A DNA stretch of 64,000 nucleotides from an uncultured Desulfovibrio sp. (lineage in GTDB: Bacteria > Desulfobacterota > Desulfovibrionia > Desulfovibrionales > Desulfovibrionaceae), in NCBI RefSeq assembly GCF_910584445.1, contig NZ_CAJUBO010000006.1, forward strand, positions 43,171-107,170. The letters are read 5' to 3'. Positions 25,442 through 34,004 of the stretch are shown one piece after another; position 1 is the stretch's first letter, and every line of letters begins with the position of its first letter. Under the pieces are notes generated by a model. That model made no database searches and had not been told where the DNA came from. It saw nothing but the letters and a program-made list of their open reading frames with translations. The position numbers and the translations under genes are program-made.

Positions 25442-26757
25442 GGCGCGTCCGCGCCGGCGGAAGCCGCCGCGCCTTCGGGCGCCCGCGGTGGGTCCGGGGG
25501 ATCGGCGGCGGGCACATCCCGTGGTCCGTCCGGGCTTTCCGCCGGGGGAGTCTCCATGGTGGCGGCCACGCGCACGCGGATGCCGTCGCGCAAACGATCC
25601 ACGCCGTCCACCACCACCATGTCTCCGGCCGCAAGCCCGCTGTCGATGACCTCAAGCCTGCCCGCCGCAATGCCCGGCGCCACCTCGCGCACCACCGCCA
25701 CATCCGCTTCCTGTCCGTCCCGTTCCTCCTTGCGTACCAGATAGACATAGGTGCCGCGCGCGCCAAGCTGGACGGCGGCCGCCGGGATGGTGACCGCATC
25801 ATGCAGGATCCGCACGAGCAGGCGGACATTGACGAACTGGTTCGGATAGAGGCTGCCGTCGGCATTGGCAAAGCGGGCCTTGAGGCGCACCGTGCCGGTG
25901 GCGGTGTCGATCTGGTTGTCGAGCGAAAGCAGCTCGCCCACGCCCAGGAGCCGCTTCTGTTCCCTGTCCCATGCCTGGACCGTCAGCGGCGGCAGGGCAG
26001 GGTCCGCCTCGCGCCTGTGCAGGGCCTGCGTCACCAGGCCCACCTGGCTTTCCGGCAGGGTGAAGAGGACATCGCAGGGGCTGACCTCGGTGATGCGCAC
26101 GATGCCCCCGGCGTCCGAACTTTTCACCTGATTGCCCTCGTCCACGGCGCGCAGGCCGAGCCTGCCGCCCACAGGAGCGGTGATGCGGCTGTATTCCAGC
26201 TGGAGCCGCGCCGAATCCACGGCGGCCTGATCAGCCTCCACCGTGCCTTCGTACTGGCGCACCAGTGCGCGCTGGCTCTCATGCTGCTGTTCGGCGATGA
26301 AGTCGCCCCTGGCAAGGCGCGCATAGCGCGCAAGGTCGCGCCGGGCGTTTTCCAGCTGGGCCTTGTCCCGGGCAAGATGCCCCTCGGCCTCGTCCAGCGC
26401 CGCCCTGAAAGGACGCGGGTCGATTTCGGCCAAGAGGTCGCCGGCGGCCACACGCTGCCCCTCCTGAAAATGCAGGCGCAGGAGCTGGCCGTCCACCCGG
26501 CTTTTGACAAGCACATCGCTGGAGGGCAGGACCGTCCCCAGGCCATTGAGAAAATGCGGCACATCCTGGGCCACGGCCACCGCCACCCGCACGGGCGGCG
26601 CGTCCGCGCCCATGCCGGGTGCAGAGTCGCGCCCGCCCCCGCACCGCCAGAGCGCAACGAGCGCCGCAAGCGCGGCAACCAGACACACGCCCCACCAGAA
26701 GCGCCTGCGGCGCGCCATTGACAGTATCGGGCGCTGTGTCGGCATCGTCACCGGCAT
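25438..26757 (-). CDS. RND periplasmic adaptor (MdtA/AcrA-like membrane fusion protein)
   Basis: A membrane fusion protein of about 440 residues. The N-terminus is a membrane anchor (RRRRFWWGVCLVAALAALVALW) rather than a lipobox. The order of domains is normal: a lipoyl half (GTVLPSSDVLVKSRVDGQLLRLHF), a helical hairpin (ARRDLARYARLARGDFIAEQQHE), a second lipoyl half (ITAPVGGRLGLRAVDEG), a beta-barrel and a C-terminal proximal domain with a Pro/Ala/Glu tail. The start is uncertain. ATG 26757 is taken, but AGGAG abuts it directly, so ATG 26745 (12 bases after the site) or 26718 are also possible. The 3' end overlaps the first pump by four bases. Confidence 0.88.
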   Translation of the reverse strand: MPVTMPTQRPILSMARRRRFWWGVCLVAALAALVALWRCGGGRDSAPGMGADAPPVRVAVAVAQDVPHFLNGLGTVLPSSDVLVKSRVDGQLLRLHFQEGQRVAAGDLLAEIDPRPFRAALDEAEGHLARDKAQLENARRDLARYARLARGDFIAEQQHESQRALVRQYEGTVEADQAAVDSARLQLEYSRITAPVGGRLGLRAVDEGNQVKSSDAGGIVRITEVSPCDVLFTLPESQVGLVTQALHRREADPALPPLTVQAWDREQKRLLGVGELLSLDNQIDTATGTVRLKARFANADGSLYPNQFVNVRLLVRILHDAVTIPAAAVQLGARGTYVYLVRKEERDGQEADVAVVREVAPGIAAGRLEVIDSGLAAGDMVVVDGVDRLRDGIRVRVAATMETPPAESPDGPRDVPAADPPDPPRAPEGAAASAGADAP

Positions 26758-26838
26758 CTCCTGGGAACAACGGGGAGGAACGGCACAGGGACCCCGCTGC
26801 GCGGCAGCGGGAAAAGGTCGGAAAAATCTGCGGAAGAA

Positions 26839-26872
26839 AGAAAAGGACGGGGCGCGGCTTCGCACCCCGTCC
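26839..26872 (-). terminator. terminator of the YgiW-like gene
   Basis: On the minus strand GGACGGGGTGCG pairs with CGCGCCCCGTCC (one mismatch) and is followed by TTTT. It lies 17 bases after the stop codon and upstream of the RND operon. Confidence 0.85.
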
Positions 26873-26888
26873 GTAGGGCGTTTTCCGA

Positions 26889-27293
26889 TTACTTCAGGAT
26901 TTCCAGAGCCTTGGCGTCGATTTTCACGTCCTTGCCGAAATCCTTGTCCACTTTGCCCATGATGCGGACGGTGTCCTTGGGGGTCACGGTGCGGCCGGCG
27001 AACACCTTGCGGTCGATCTCCACGCGCACTTCACCCGTGGAATCCTTGAAGGTGAACTTGTCCTTGCTGCCCGCCACCTGGGAGACGATATTGCCCGTGA
27101 GCACCACCGGGGAATCATCCCCCAGGGTCACGGCTTTGGCTACCGTGTCCGCCATGACGCCGCTCACGGGGCCTTCAAAGCCACCGGCGGCGGTTTTGGC
27201 GCCGGGACCGTCAAAGGCGGCCTGGGCGGGAAGGGCAAGAGCAACAGGCGCCGCAAGGGCGGCGAGAAGAGCAAGGGAACGCAGATATTTCAT
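26889..27293 (-). CDS. YgiW/YdeI-family OB-fold stress protein
   Basis: A 134-residue exported protein. A signal peptide (MKYLRSLALLAALAAPVALALPAQA) is followed by the bacterial OB-fold (BOF) domain. It shows the family order: a VSGVMADTVAKAVTLGDDSPVVLTGNIVSQ strand series, then DKFTFKDSTGEVRVEIDRKVFAGRTVTPKDTVRIMGKVDK. E. coli YgiW is a periplasmic stress-tolerance protein of uncertain binding partner. The start has a GGAGG site. A terminator follows, so it is monocistronic. Confidence 0.85.
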   Translation of the reverse strand: MKYLRSLALLAALAAPVALALPAQAAFDGPGAKTAAGGFEGPVSGVMADTVAKAVTLGDDSPVVLTGNIVSQVAGSKDKFTFKDSTGEVRVEIDRKVFAGRTVTPKDTVRIMGKVDKDFGKDVKIDAKALEILK

Positions 27294-27319
27294 GAGAAAC
27301 CTCCGATAGTTTTTTTCAC

Positions 27320-27341
27320 GAAAGCGCCCGTTGGCGCTTTC
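27320..27341. promoter_or_regulatory. inverted repeat upstream of the YgiW-like gene
   Basis: GAAAGCGCC / GGCGCTTTC, a perfect nine-base inverted repeat with a four-base spacer, 27 bases upstream of the start codon. Its position suits an operator or a leader hairpin. No T run follows in the gene's direction. Confidence 0.4.
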
Positions 27342-27376
27342 ATCTCCTTTCTACCGCATTGGAGACCGGGAGTAAA

Positions 27377-27411
27377 GCGCCGGCGCCCGAACATTCCGGG
27401 CACCGGCGCAT
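27377..27411 (-). terminator. possible terminator of fliS
   Basis: GCGCCGG..GCCCG pairs with CGGGC..CCGGCGC across a six-base loop. On the minus strand it is followed by a short CTTTAC, a poor T tract. Confidence 0.4.
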
Positions 27412-27450
27412 TCCGGGAAAACCGGGAAAGGGCCAGGCTCTCCGGCCGCC

Positions 27451-28122
27451 TCACCCCCGGGCGTAGGCACCGGGAAGGCGCATGCCGCGCGGCGCCATGG
27501 GCGAACCCGCGGGTGCCTGGGCGCCTGCGCCTGCGGCATCCTGGGGAGCGAACTGCTGCACATGGGCGCGCGACGCCTCGGGCGCGGCGGCCTGCGCCTG
27601 GGGCGCGGCGTGCATGGCGTTGCGGCCATAGACAGCCTGGGCATGCATGCGCGGCACGGCCGTGGCGCTCGTCTGCATGAGGGGCTGCGCGGTCTTGCTC
27701 ACCGAACCCATGGGCTGCATGCGCCCCGCTATCTCGGCGGCAGCCTTGCGCGCCTCGGGGGTCTCGATGATCTGGGCATAGGCGCCGCGCAGGCCGGAAA
27801 GGATCTGCACCACGCTGTCCAGAGAATCCACGTTCATCTTGAGGTTGGCCTGGAGCAGGCGCGCCGTGCAGAGGATATACAGATTGTTGAGATTGACAGC
27901 GAGGCTGCCGCCCTTTTCCATGTTCAGGGACGCGGAAAGCTCGTTGACGATATCGATGACCTTGGAGATGAGGATGCCCTTGCCCGCGAAATCCTTGGCG
28001 AGCATCTTGTCGCGCGCCTGCTGGAGATAGCGGAGCGCGCCGTCATAGAGCATGAGGAGAAGCTGCCCCTGATCCGTGGTGCTGACCTTGGTCTGAAAAT
28101 AGGCATTTGCCGCTTTGTTCAT
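27451..28122 (-). CDS. fliS: flagellar export chaperone FliS, with long C-terminal extension
   Basis: FliS binds the C-terminus of newly made flagellin and keeps it unfolded until export. Residues 1-125 are typical: MNKAANAYFQTKVSTTDQGQLLLMLYDGALRYLQQA, then the four-helix bundle with LYILCTARLLQANLKM. Residues from about 125 to 223 add a Gln/Ala/Met-rich, low-complexity tail (AQAVYGRNAMHAAPQAQAAAPEASRAH), almost doubling the usual 130-residue length. The tail has no known family. The start at 28122 has a GAGGAA site. It lies 90 bases after fliD on the same strand, a common fliD-fliS order. Confidence 0.9.
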   Translation of the reverse strand: MNKAANAYFQTKVSTTDQGQLLLMLYDGALRYLQQARDKMLAKDFAGKGILISKVIDIVNELSASLNMEKGGSLAVNLNNLYILCTARLLQANLKMNVDSLDSVVQILSGLRGAYAQIIETPEARKAAAEIAGRMQPMGSVSKTAQPLMQTSATAVPRMHAQAVYGRNAMHAAPQAQAAAPEASRAHVQQFAPQDAAGAGAQAPAGSPMAPRGMRLPGAYARG

Positions 28123-28212
28123 GTGCCGTTCCTCTTCTCGTTCCCGTTGTTGTGTCCGTCACGGCCCGCCAGCCGCAACGGCCGTCCTGCCGCCCGACCG
28201 CACCCGACCGCC

Positions 28213-31200
28213 CTAACTGTTGCCGCTCAGTTGCTTGAGCTGGGCCTCAAGGGAGGTCTGCTGATCCCCGTACTGCTTGAGCAGGGTCTCCAGGTTGGCG
28301 AAGATCTGCTTCTGCCGCGATTCCCACATATCCAGACGCCGCTGCTCGCGCTCGATCTTGGCGTCGATGTTCTCCATGACGGTCATGTAGTTGTCGCGCA
28401 GGGACATGAGCGCGCCGTTCTTGGCCTTGAGCGCCATGGCATCCGCAATCTGGTCCGGCGTGGAATTGGACGAGATGTTGACGTCGTTGAAGACCAGCTC
28501 GTCCTTGAGAAAGCTGTTGGTGGTCTGGACGAGCCCCTGCTTGATGCGGACATACATGGGTTCCTTGCCCGCCGGGGGATGCTCGCCGGGGGTGAGGTCG
28601 TCGATGAGGATGGAGAGACCGCGCGCATCGCCCGAGGCCACGCTGTAGTAATAGCCCGGCTGGCTTTCGTCGCGCTTGGCCTCCACACCGCCCACGGTGA
28701 CGCTGGTGATGTTGCCGTCATCGTCGACTGTGTATCTGACCTCGTAGTTGCCGCCCTTGGTGATGCCCTCGACATGGCTGCCGTAGCGGAAGTCCGAACT
28801 CGTGGACGAACCTGTGCCGCTGGCGCAGAAGAAGTCCACCACGGCTTCCAGGTTGTTGGTGATCATGTTGGTATAGTTTTCCTTGTCCATGGACTGAAGT
28901 TCCGCAATGCTGGAACTGGGCGCCATGACAAGGAGACCGTAGGTATCGCTGTTCTGGTCCGTATCGGTCTTGATGCCGAGGTTGGCGAGGCTTGCCAGCA
29001 CATCGCCGGAAAGGATGTCCGTGGCGGACTGGCGGCTCTTGAAGCCCGGCGGGGACGAGCTGAGCACGTTCGAAAAGCGCGACTTGAAAAGCTGGACGCC
29101 ATAGTTGCCCTGGAGCAGGCCGCCCTTCTGGTTGGTCAGGCCCGAGGGGCTGTAGTTGTCCTTGCCGATGTCGTCCGGGTCGTTGGACGTGACTTCCTTG
29201 GTCTCGTCATACTTGGTCAGCTCATTGATGGTCAGCAGGACGGAATTGACCGCGTCCAGAAAATTCTGGATGGACTGCTCCACCGAGGTGATGTCCGTGC
29301 TCACGGAAATGCGGGCGTCACCCACATCCTGGATGGTAAAGACCACGCCCTCGATGACATCGCTGATCTTGTTGGTGGCCGACTCCATCTCGACGGGCCA
29401 GTTGTCCACCTGATAGCGGGAATTGGCCGCGCGCTGGATATTCCAGTTGGAACTTGTCGCCACCTGTCCGGTGACGCCGGGTCCTGTCGCCGTCTGGACA
29501 TTGCCGAAATTCAGATAGACCGGGCCGTCGATGTCGTCCAGAGAAAGCGGATTCCCGGCATCATCCACATATTCCTTGCCGTCGGCATCCGTGAACTTCA
29601 CGGAAAAGTCCGCCGGGGCGGCGACAGAATTTTTGTTCGCGTCCGTCCAGGACCAGCCGGGATTGGCGGGGTCTTTCAGAGCGGCGAGCACGTCCTTCAT
29701 GGACTGGCCGGATGCCAGGGTCAGCGTGCCCTTGACCCCGCTGTTGGTGGTGATGGAATAGACAAGGTCCGGCGTTTTCTCCAGCTGGAAGTCGCCCGTG
29801 GCGGGATCCGTGAAAAAGAGGTCGCCCTTGGAAGTCGGACCGGTATTGCCGTTGACGGCCGCGATGGTGGTGGTGGCCGAGAGGCTTGTGGTATAGCCTT
29901 CGGGCGTGACCGCGCCCGATGTGACCTTGATGCTCTGGATGCCGTCCATGGCGAGGGTGCCCGCATCCTCATCCCAGGAGACTGTGATGCCCTTTCCGGC
30001 CCAGGTGACGGCATTGCCGTCGCCATCCACCAGGCCCGTGCCGTTCTGGATGGCGTCGCGCAGTTGCTCATTGGTCATGGAGCCATTCAGCCCCTTGAGG
30101 TAGAGCGCCTCGCCCGAATCCGTGATCAGGGTATAGACCAGGTCCTCGGCGTCCTCCCCGGCCTTCTTGCCGTCGATGCGGTCAGCGAGCTTGTCCTTGG
30201 CGAAGGTCAGGGTGGTCGTGGCGTCCACGGTGCCGCCGAGCGTGTCCCTGACGCCCGTGGACTCCGTGGTTTCGGCCGTAAGGGCCGAGGCATTCAGCGC
30301 AGCGCCGTTCTGCGCCTCAAAGGTCACGCCCTTGACGCCGGAGAGCCTGGTGCCCCAGCCGCCCGCGCCGAGGCCGATGTCCAGGCTGCCGCCGTCCTGC
30401 GTGGCCTGCGCCATCTGGACGAGCAGCTCGCGCTTGGTGGACCCGGCCTTGATCTCAAACGTGCGCGTGCTGCCGTCATCCATCTCCATGGTGAAGGTGA
30501 TGAGGTCGTCGTCACCAAGGCCCCCGGCCAGGCCGCCCGCAGCGTTGAGCTTGTCCTTGAGGTCGCCCGCAAGCGTCACCTGGGTGGAGGCGGGCACATA
30601 GGCATTTTCCTTGTCCGTACGCCTGCTGATGGACTGGACGCCGGAGACGGTGAGCGTGCCGTTTTCGTCCACGGACGCCGTGATGACGCCCTTGCCCGCG
30701 GCGTTCTCCAGGGCGGTGCACAGCTCGTCGGGCGTCTTGTCGCCGCTCACGGTCACGGTTTTTTTGACGCCGTTGGCAAGCACGAGGTCAAAAACATAGT
30801 TCGTGGGGGCGGTCATGGTCTTGTCGAGGTCGAGGGCGGCATTGGTCTGCCAGGTGGAGGTCGACCCGGTGGCGTCCATGCCCACAAGCTTGCTGTCATG
30901 GATGACGAGGTCGTTGGCGGCGCCCGTGTCCTTGCCCGCCACCTGGAAAACATAGCCGGAACCCGTCTGGATGAGGCTGACCTTGATGCCCGGATTCTCC
31001 GACGAATTGTTGATCATGCTGACGAAGGAATCCAGCGTGGTGTTGGGGGGCACCTTGAAGTCATGACGCTTGCCCGCATAGGTATAACTGAAATACTGGT
31101 CCGCACCCGTGGTGTTGATGACGTCGTTCTTGGACGCGAACACATGGCCGGTATTGGCCCATATGGAATTGCTCGCCACCTGGCTCACCTTGATGGTGTG

Positions 31201-31503
31201 CTGGACATCCTGGGCCGAGGCGTTGGCGACGGCGGAAATGATATTGTCATTGCTCGAATTGACGAGCTTGGTGACAAAATTGTTCTTGTCGCTCAGTTGC
31301 GAGAGCATGCTGCTGGCGGCCTGGATCTGCTCGATGATCTGGGTGAAGCCGTCATAGCGGAGTTTCCAGTCGCTTTTCCAGGCTTCCAGGCGGTTCAGCT
31401 GGGTGGATTCTATCTTCTTGAGCTGCGTCAATACCTTGTCAAAATCGGTATCGTTGCCGCTCAGGCCGGAAATGGCGTTGGAACCGGAGATACTGATGCC
31501 CAT
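28213..31503 (-). CDS. fliD: flagellar hook-capping protein FliD, unusually long
   Basis: FliD caps the growing filament and directs flagellin assembly. The N-terminal D0/D1 region is typical: NAISGLSGNDTDFDKVLTQLKKIESTQLNRLEAWKSDWKLRYDGFTQIIEQI. The C-terminus ends in the usual coiled coil (EREQRRLDMWESRQKQIFANLETLLKQYGDQQTSLEAQLKQLSGNS). The protein is 1096 residues, against 450-700 in most species. The middle (about residues 120-800) carries at least four repeats of the flagellin hook IN type, each with a TLDSFVSMIN / TPDELCTALENA / TNEQLRDAIQN / SMKDVLAALKD helix and a following strand. The start at 31503 is chosen because the homologous N-terminus starts there. Confidence 0.92.
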   Translation of the reverse strand: MGISISGSNAISGLSGNDTDFDKVLTQLKKIESTQLNRLEAWKSDWKLRYDGFTQIIEQIQAASSMLSQLSDKNNFVTKLVNSSNDNIISAVANASAQDVQHTIKVSQVASNSIWANTGHVFASKNDVINTTGADQYFSYTYAGKRHDFKVPPNTTLDSFVSMINNSSENPGIKVSLIQTGSGYVFQVAGKDTGAANDLVIHDSKLVGMDATGSTSTWQTNAALDLDKTMTAPTNYVFDLVLANGVKKTVTVSGDKTPDELCTALENAAGKGVITASVDENGTLTVSGVQSISRRTDKENAYVPASTQVTLAGDLKDKLNAAGGLAGGLGDDDLITFTMEMDDGSTRTFEIKAGSTKRELLVQMAQATQDGGSLDIGLGAGGWGTRLSGVKGVTFEAQNGAALNASALTAETTESTGVRDTLGGTVDATTTLTFAKDKLADRIDGKKAGEDAEDLVYTLITDSGEALYLKGLNGSMTNEQLRDAIQNGTGLVDGDGNAVTWAGKGITVSWDEDAGTLAMDGIQSIKVTSGAVTPEGYTTSLSATTTIAAVNGNTGPTSKGDLFFTDPATGDFQLEKTPDLVYSITTNSGVKGTLTLASGQSMKDVLAALKDPANPGWSWTDANKNSVAAPADFSVKFTDADGKEYVDDAGNPLSLDDIDGPVYLNFGNVQTATGPGVTGQVATSSNWNIQRAANSRYQVDNWPVEMESATNKISDVIEGVVFTIQDVGDARISVSTDITSVEQSIQNFLDAVNSVLLTINELTKYDETKEVTSNDPDDIGKDNYSPSGLTNQKGGLLQGNYGVQLFKSRFSNVLSSSPPGFKSRQSATDILSGDVLASLANLGIKTDTDQNSDTYGLLVMAPSSSIAELQSMDKENYTNMITNNLEAVVDFFCASGTGSSTSSDFRYGSHVEGITKGGNYEVRYTVDDDGNITSVTVGGVEAKRDESQPGYYYSVASGDARGLSILIDDLTPGEHPPAGKEPMYVRIKQGLVQTTNSFLKDELVFNDVNISSNSTPDQIADAMALKAKNGALMSLRDNYMTVMENIDAKIEREQRRLDMWESRQKQIFANLETLLKQYGDQQTSLEAQLKQLSGNS

Positions 31504-31761
31504 GCGTGCCTCTCGCCGTGAAAAATTCTGCCCCGCCCGGGGCCGGAATGCGGAAAACTTTGCTTGCCGGATTTGATGCAAGATCCGTGCAAGCGCGTAT
31601 TCCCTTCCGGCCAAAACCGGGACGGCCCGGCGCGATCCGCCCAGGCATCGGCAAGGGGCGGGGCGCCTCTTTCAGAACGATCGGCATCTGCAAGAAAAAG
31701 TTTAGACCCTTTCAAGCATTGCGGCGACGCAGAGGCATGAGGCGAACAACGGCGCGGCGCC

Positions 31762-32433
31762 TCAGGGCCGCATGAACTCCTGCCAGCGCGCAAGCAGCGC
31801 GGCGGCGGCCCGGCCGCGGTGACTGCGGGCAGTTTTTTCCTCCCGCGTAAGTTCGGCGGCCGTCCGGCCGATGGCGGGGTCAAAAAAGACGGGGTCATAA
31901 CCGAACCCGTTCGTTCCGCGAGGGGCCGTGAGGAGTCGCCCCGGCCACTCGCCGCGGACGCAAAGCTCCCGGCCGTCGGGCCGCACCGCCGCCATGACCG
32001 AGACAAAACGACAGGCGCGCCGCTCCGCGGGCACCTCGCGCAGGGCATGCAGCAATTTGCGGATATTGCGCCGGTCGCGGTCCTCGCCGGGAAGCAGGTC
32101 CCAGTCGTCCGCATAGCGGGCGGAATGGATGCCGGGCGCGCCGCCGAGCGCCTCCACCACAAGGCCGGAATCATCGGCGACGCTGACGAGTCCGGTAGCC
32201 AGGGCCACAGCGCGCGCCTTGATGAGGGCGTTTTCCTCGAACGTGGCGCCATCCTCCGCGATCTCGCCAATACCGGGAAAGCTCTCCAGCCCGACCAGGG
32301 CAACGCCAAATGCCCCCAAAGGGGCCGCCAGCTCGGCGATCTTCCCCGCATTGCGCGTGGCAAGCACCACGCGCGGCAGGGCGCCTTCCGAAAAAGCCGC
32401 CCCCTCAGGCGTCACGTTCCGTTCCATCCGCAT
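31762..32433 (-). CDS. rdgB: RdgB/HAM1-type non-canonical purine NTP pyrophosphatase
   Basis: About 223 residues. It hydrolyses dITP, ITP and XTP to monophosphates so that deaminated purines do not enter DNA or RNA. Motifs: VVLATRNAGKIAEL, the DGATFEENALIKARAVA block, VSVADDSGLVVEALGGAPGIHSARYA and the C-terminal NGFGYDPVFFDP. The first 18 residues precede the domain, and an ATG two codons in (32427) is equally possible. It overlaps the end of the EamA gene by 29 bases on the same strand. Confidence 0.93.
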   Translation of the reverse strand: MRMERNVTPEGAAFSEGALPRVVLATRNAGKIAELAAPLGAFGVALVGLESFPGIGEIAEDGATFEENALIKARAVALATGLVSVADDSGLVVEALGGAPGIHSARYADDWDLLPGEDRDRRNIRKLLHALREVPAERRACRFVSVMAAVRPDGRELCVRGEWPGRLLTAPRGTNGFGYDPVFFDPAIGRTAAELTREEKTARSHRGRAAAALLARWQEFMRP

Positions 32434-33355
32434 TTTCCGTTTTTCCTTTTTTGGTTGTGGAAGAAGCGGCGTGCCGGGGCCAGGTCGCCGCGAGGATCCC
32501 GCCGATGACCAGGCAACCGCCCATGATCTGGGCCTCGGTCACGCGTTCGCCAAGCACAAGGAAGGAGCCGGCCGCCGCGAAAAGCGGCAGGCTGTAATAG
32601 ACCATGCCGGCCCGCACCGGGCCGATCCTGTCCACGGCAAGCGTCCAGAGCCAGAACGACAGGAAGGAGCAGCCCACGCCCGTATAGAGGATGCTGATGA
32701 GGACGGCCGGCCCCGGTTCCGGCAGCGGCAAAAGACAGGCCTCGGCCACGGTGAACGGCAGGGAAAAGAGCAGCCCCAGAAAAAAGGTCGCCACGTTGAA
32801 CCCCAGGGCCGAAACATCATGGGAACGGCGGCGCATGAAGAGCGAATACAGCCCGAAGCAGAACGCCCCGCCCAGCGCCCACACGTCGCCACTGGTGAAG
32901 CGCAGGTGCGCGAGCCGGTCCCAGTCCCCCCTGCTCACGAGCAGGCACACGCCGCAGATGACAAGGAACATGCCCGCCAGACGCCGCGCCGTGATGGGTT
33001 CGCCATAGAGCAGGCGCGAAAAAACAAGGATGACAATGGGCGCCGTGGGTACGAGCAGGGCCATGTTCAGGCTGGTGGTCGTCTGGCCGGCCTTGTAGAT
33101 GAGGGTATTCATGAGGGTGACGCCGAGAAGCGCCATCAGCGCGAGATAGGCCCAATGCCTGCGGATGCCGGGCCAGTCCGCGCGCAGCCCTCTCCAGGCG
33201 AACGGCAGGATGACCGCCAGCGCCACGAGCCAGCGCCAGAAATTGCACTGCCACGGCGGAATGAGCGCCGCCACGGCCCGCGCCACCACAAAGTTGCCGG
33301 ACCAGATCACCGTGGCGAGCAACGCGCTGCCATAGCCAAGAAAGCCCTGCCCCAT
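32405..33355 (-). CDS. EamA/DMT-family transporter
   Basis: A 316-residue inner-membrane protein with ten hydrophobic segments in two EamA repeats. Examples are GYGSALLATVIWSGNFVVARAVAALIPPWQCNFWRWL in the first and FCFGLYSLFMRRRSH..GFNVATFFLGLL in the second. DMT exporters carry metabolites, amino acids or drugs; the substrate cannot be told. The start at 33355 follows AGGAAG; an in-frame ATG upstream (33727) would run through the divergent nrfH gene. It is divergent from nrfH (160 bases) and overlaps rdgB at its 3' end. Confidence 0.85.
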   Translation of the reverse strand: MGQGFLGYGSALLATVIWSGNFVVARAVAALIPPWQCNFWRWLVALAVILPFAWRGLRADWPGIRRHWAYLALMALLGVTLMNTLIYKAGQTTTSLNMALLVPTAPIVILVFSRLLYGEPITARRLAGMFLVICGVCLLVSRGDWDRLAHLRFTSGDVWALGGAFCFGLYSLFMRRRSHDVSALGFNVATFFLGLLFSLPFTVAEACLLPLPEPGPAVLISILYTGVGCSFLSFWLWTLAVDRIGPVRAGMVYYSLPLFAAAGSFLVLGERVTEAQIMGGCLVIGGILAATWPRHAASSTTKKGKTENADGTERDA

Positions 33356-33515
33356 GGTTCTTCCTTTTTTCGCGCAACGGGACATGGTCCCTTTGCCCGA
33401 ACCTGGCCCCGCTGTCAATGAAGGAAAGGCCGGTAGCGCGCAACCCTTTGCGAAACAGTGGAAAAGGCGGTACGTATCAGGACAAGACCTACGCAACCTG
33501 AACAAGGGGGATCCC

Positions 33516-34004
33516 ATGGAAGGCGCCAGGAATGGGCCGGGCACAAAGCCCGGGGCACCTGTGTGGAAATTGCTGTTCAGCGGCCTGGTCATCGGCGTCA
33601 TCCTTGCCGGGGTGTTCGCCTGGGCGCTGAACGCCACGGACCAGCGGCAGTTCTGCGCCTCCTGCCATATCATGCGCGAGGCGGCGGTAACGCAGAAACT
33701 CGGCATGCACGCCAAACTTTCCTGCAACGAATGTCATGCCCCGCATGCGCTGCTCGCCAAGATCCCCTTCAAGGCCGAAGCGGCCATGGAAGATGTCCTC
33801 GGCAATATCCAGGGCAGGGATGTTCCGATCCCGCCGGCCAAAAAGCATCGTGACATCGTCAACCAGAACTGCATCAACTGCCACGCGCCGGTCAATGCGA
33901 AGGTCGCGAGCATGGCCGTGAAACCCTATTGCACGGACTGCCACAGAAGTGTCGCGCACATGCGCCTGAATCCCATAAGCGAAAGGACGGTGGGCTATGA
34001 GTAG
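33516..34004 (+). CDS. nrfH: cytochrome c nitrite reductase small subunit NrfH
   Basis: A 162-residue membrane-anchored tetraheme cytochrome that takes electrons from menaquinol and passes them to NrfA. One transmembrane segment (LLFSGLVIGVILAGVFAWAL) is followed by four CxxCH motifs: CASCH (47), CNECH (70), CINCH (119) and CTDCH (139). The ATG at 33516 has an AAGGGGG site. The stop overlaps the nrfA start by eight bases, so the subunits are coupled. In Desulfovibrio NrfHA reduces nitrite to ammonia at the outer face of the cytoplasmic membrane. Confidence 0.95.
   Translation: MEGARNGPGTKPGAPVWKLLFSGLVIGVILAGVFAWALNATDQRQFCASCHIMREAAVTQKLGMHAKLSCNECHAPHALLAKIPFKAEAAMEDVLGNIQGRDVPIPPAKKHRDIVNQNCINCHAPVNAKVASMAVKPYCTDCHRSVAHMRLNPISERTVGYE

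Noticed and set aside
18828..25744. Two very long plus-strand open frames (about 1180 and 1160 codons) opposite the RND operon
   Set aside because: They are antisense to clear RND pump genes and have Gly/His/Arg/Gln-rich composition without domains. High G+C suppresses stop codons in that frame.
27562..31521. Plus-strand open frame of about 1320 codons opposite fliD and fliS
   Set aside because: It is the antisense of two well-supported flagellar genes and has no recognisable fold.
33379..33391. GGGAC ATG GTCCC palindrome upstream of nrfHA as a nitrite-response operator
   Set aside because: It is short, GC-rich and unlike known NnrS/HcpR-type sites; it could be chance.
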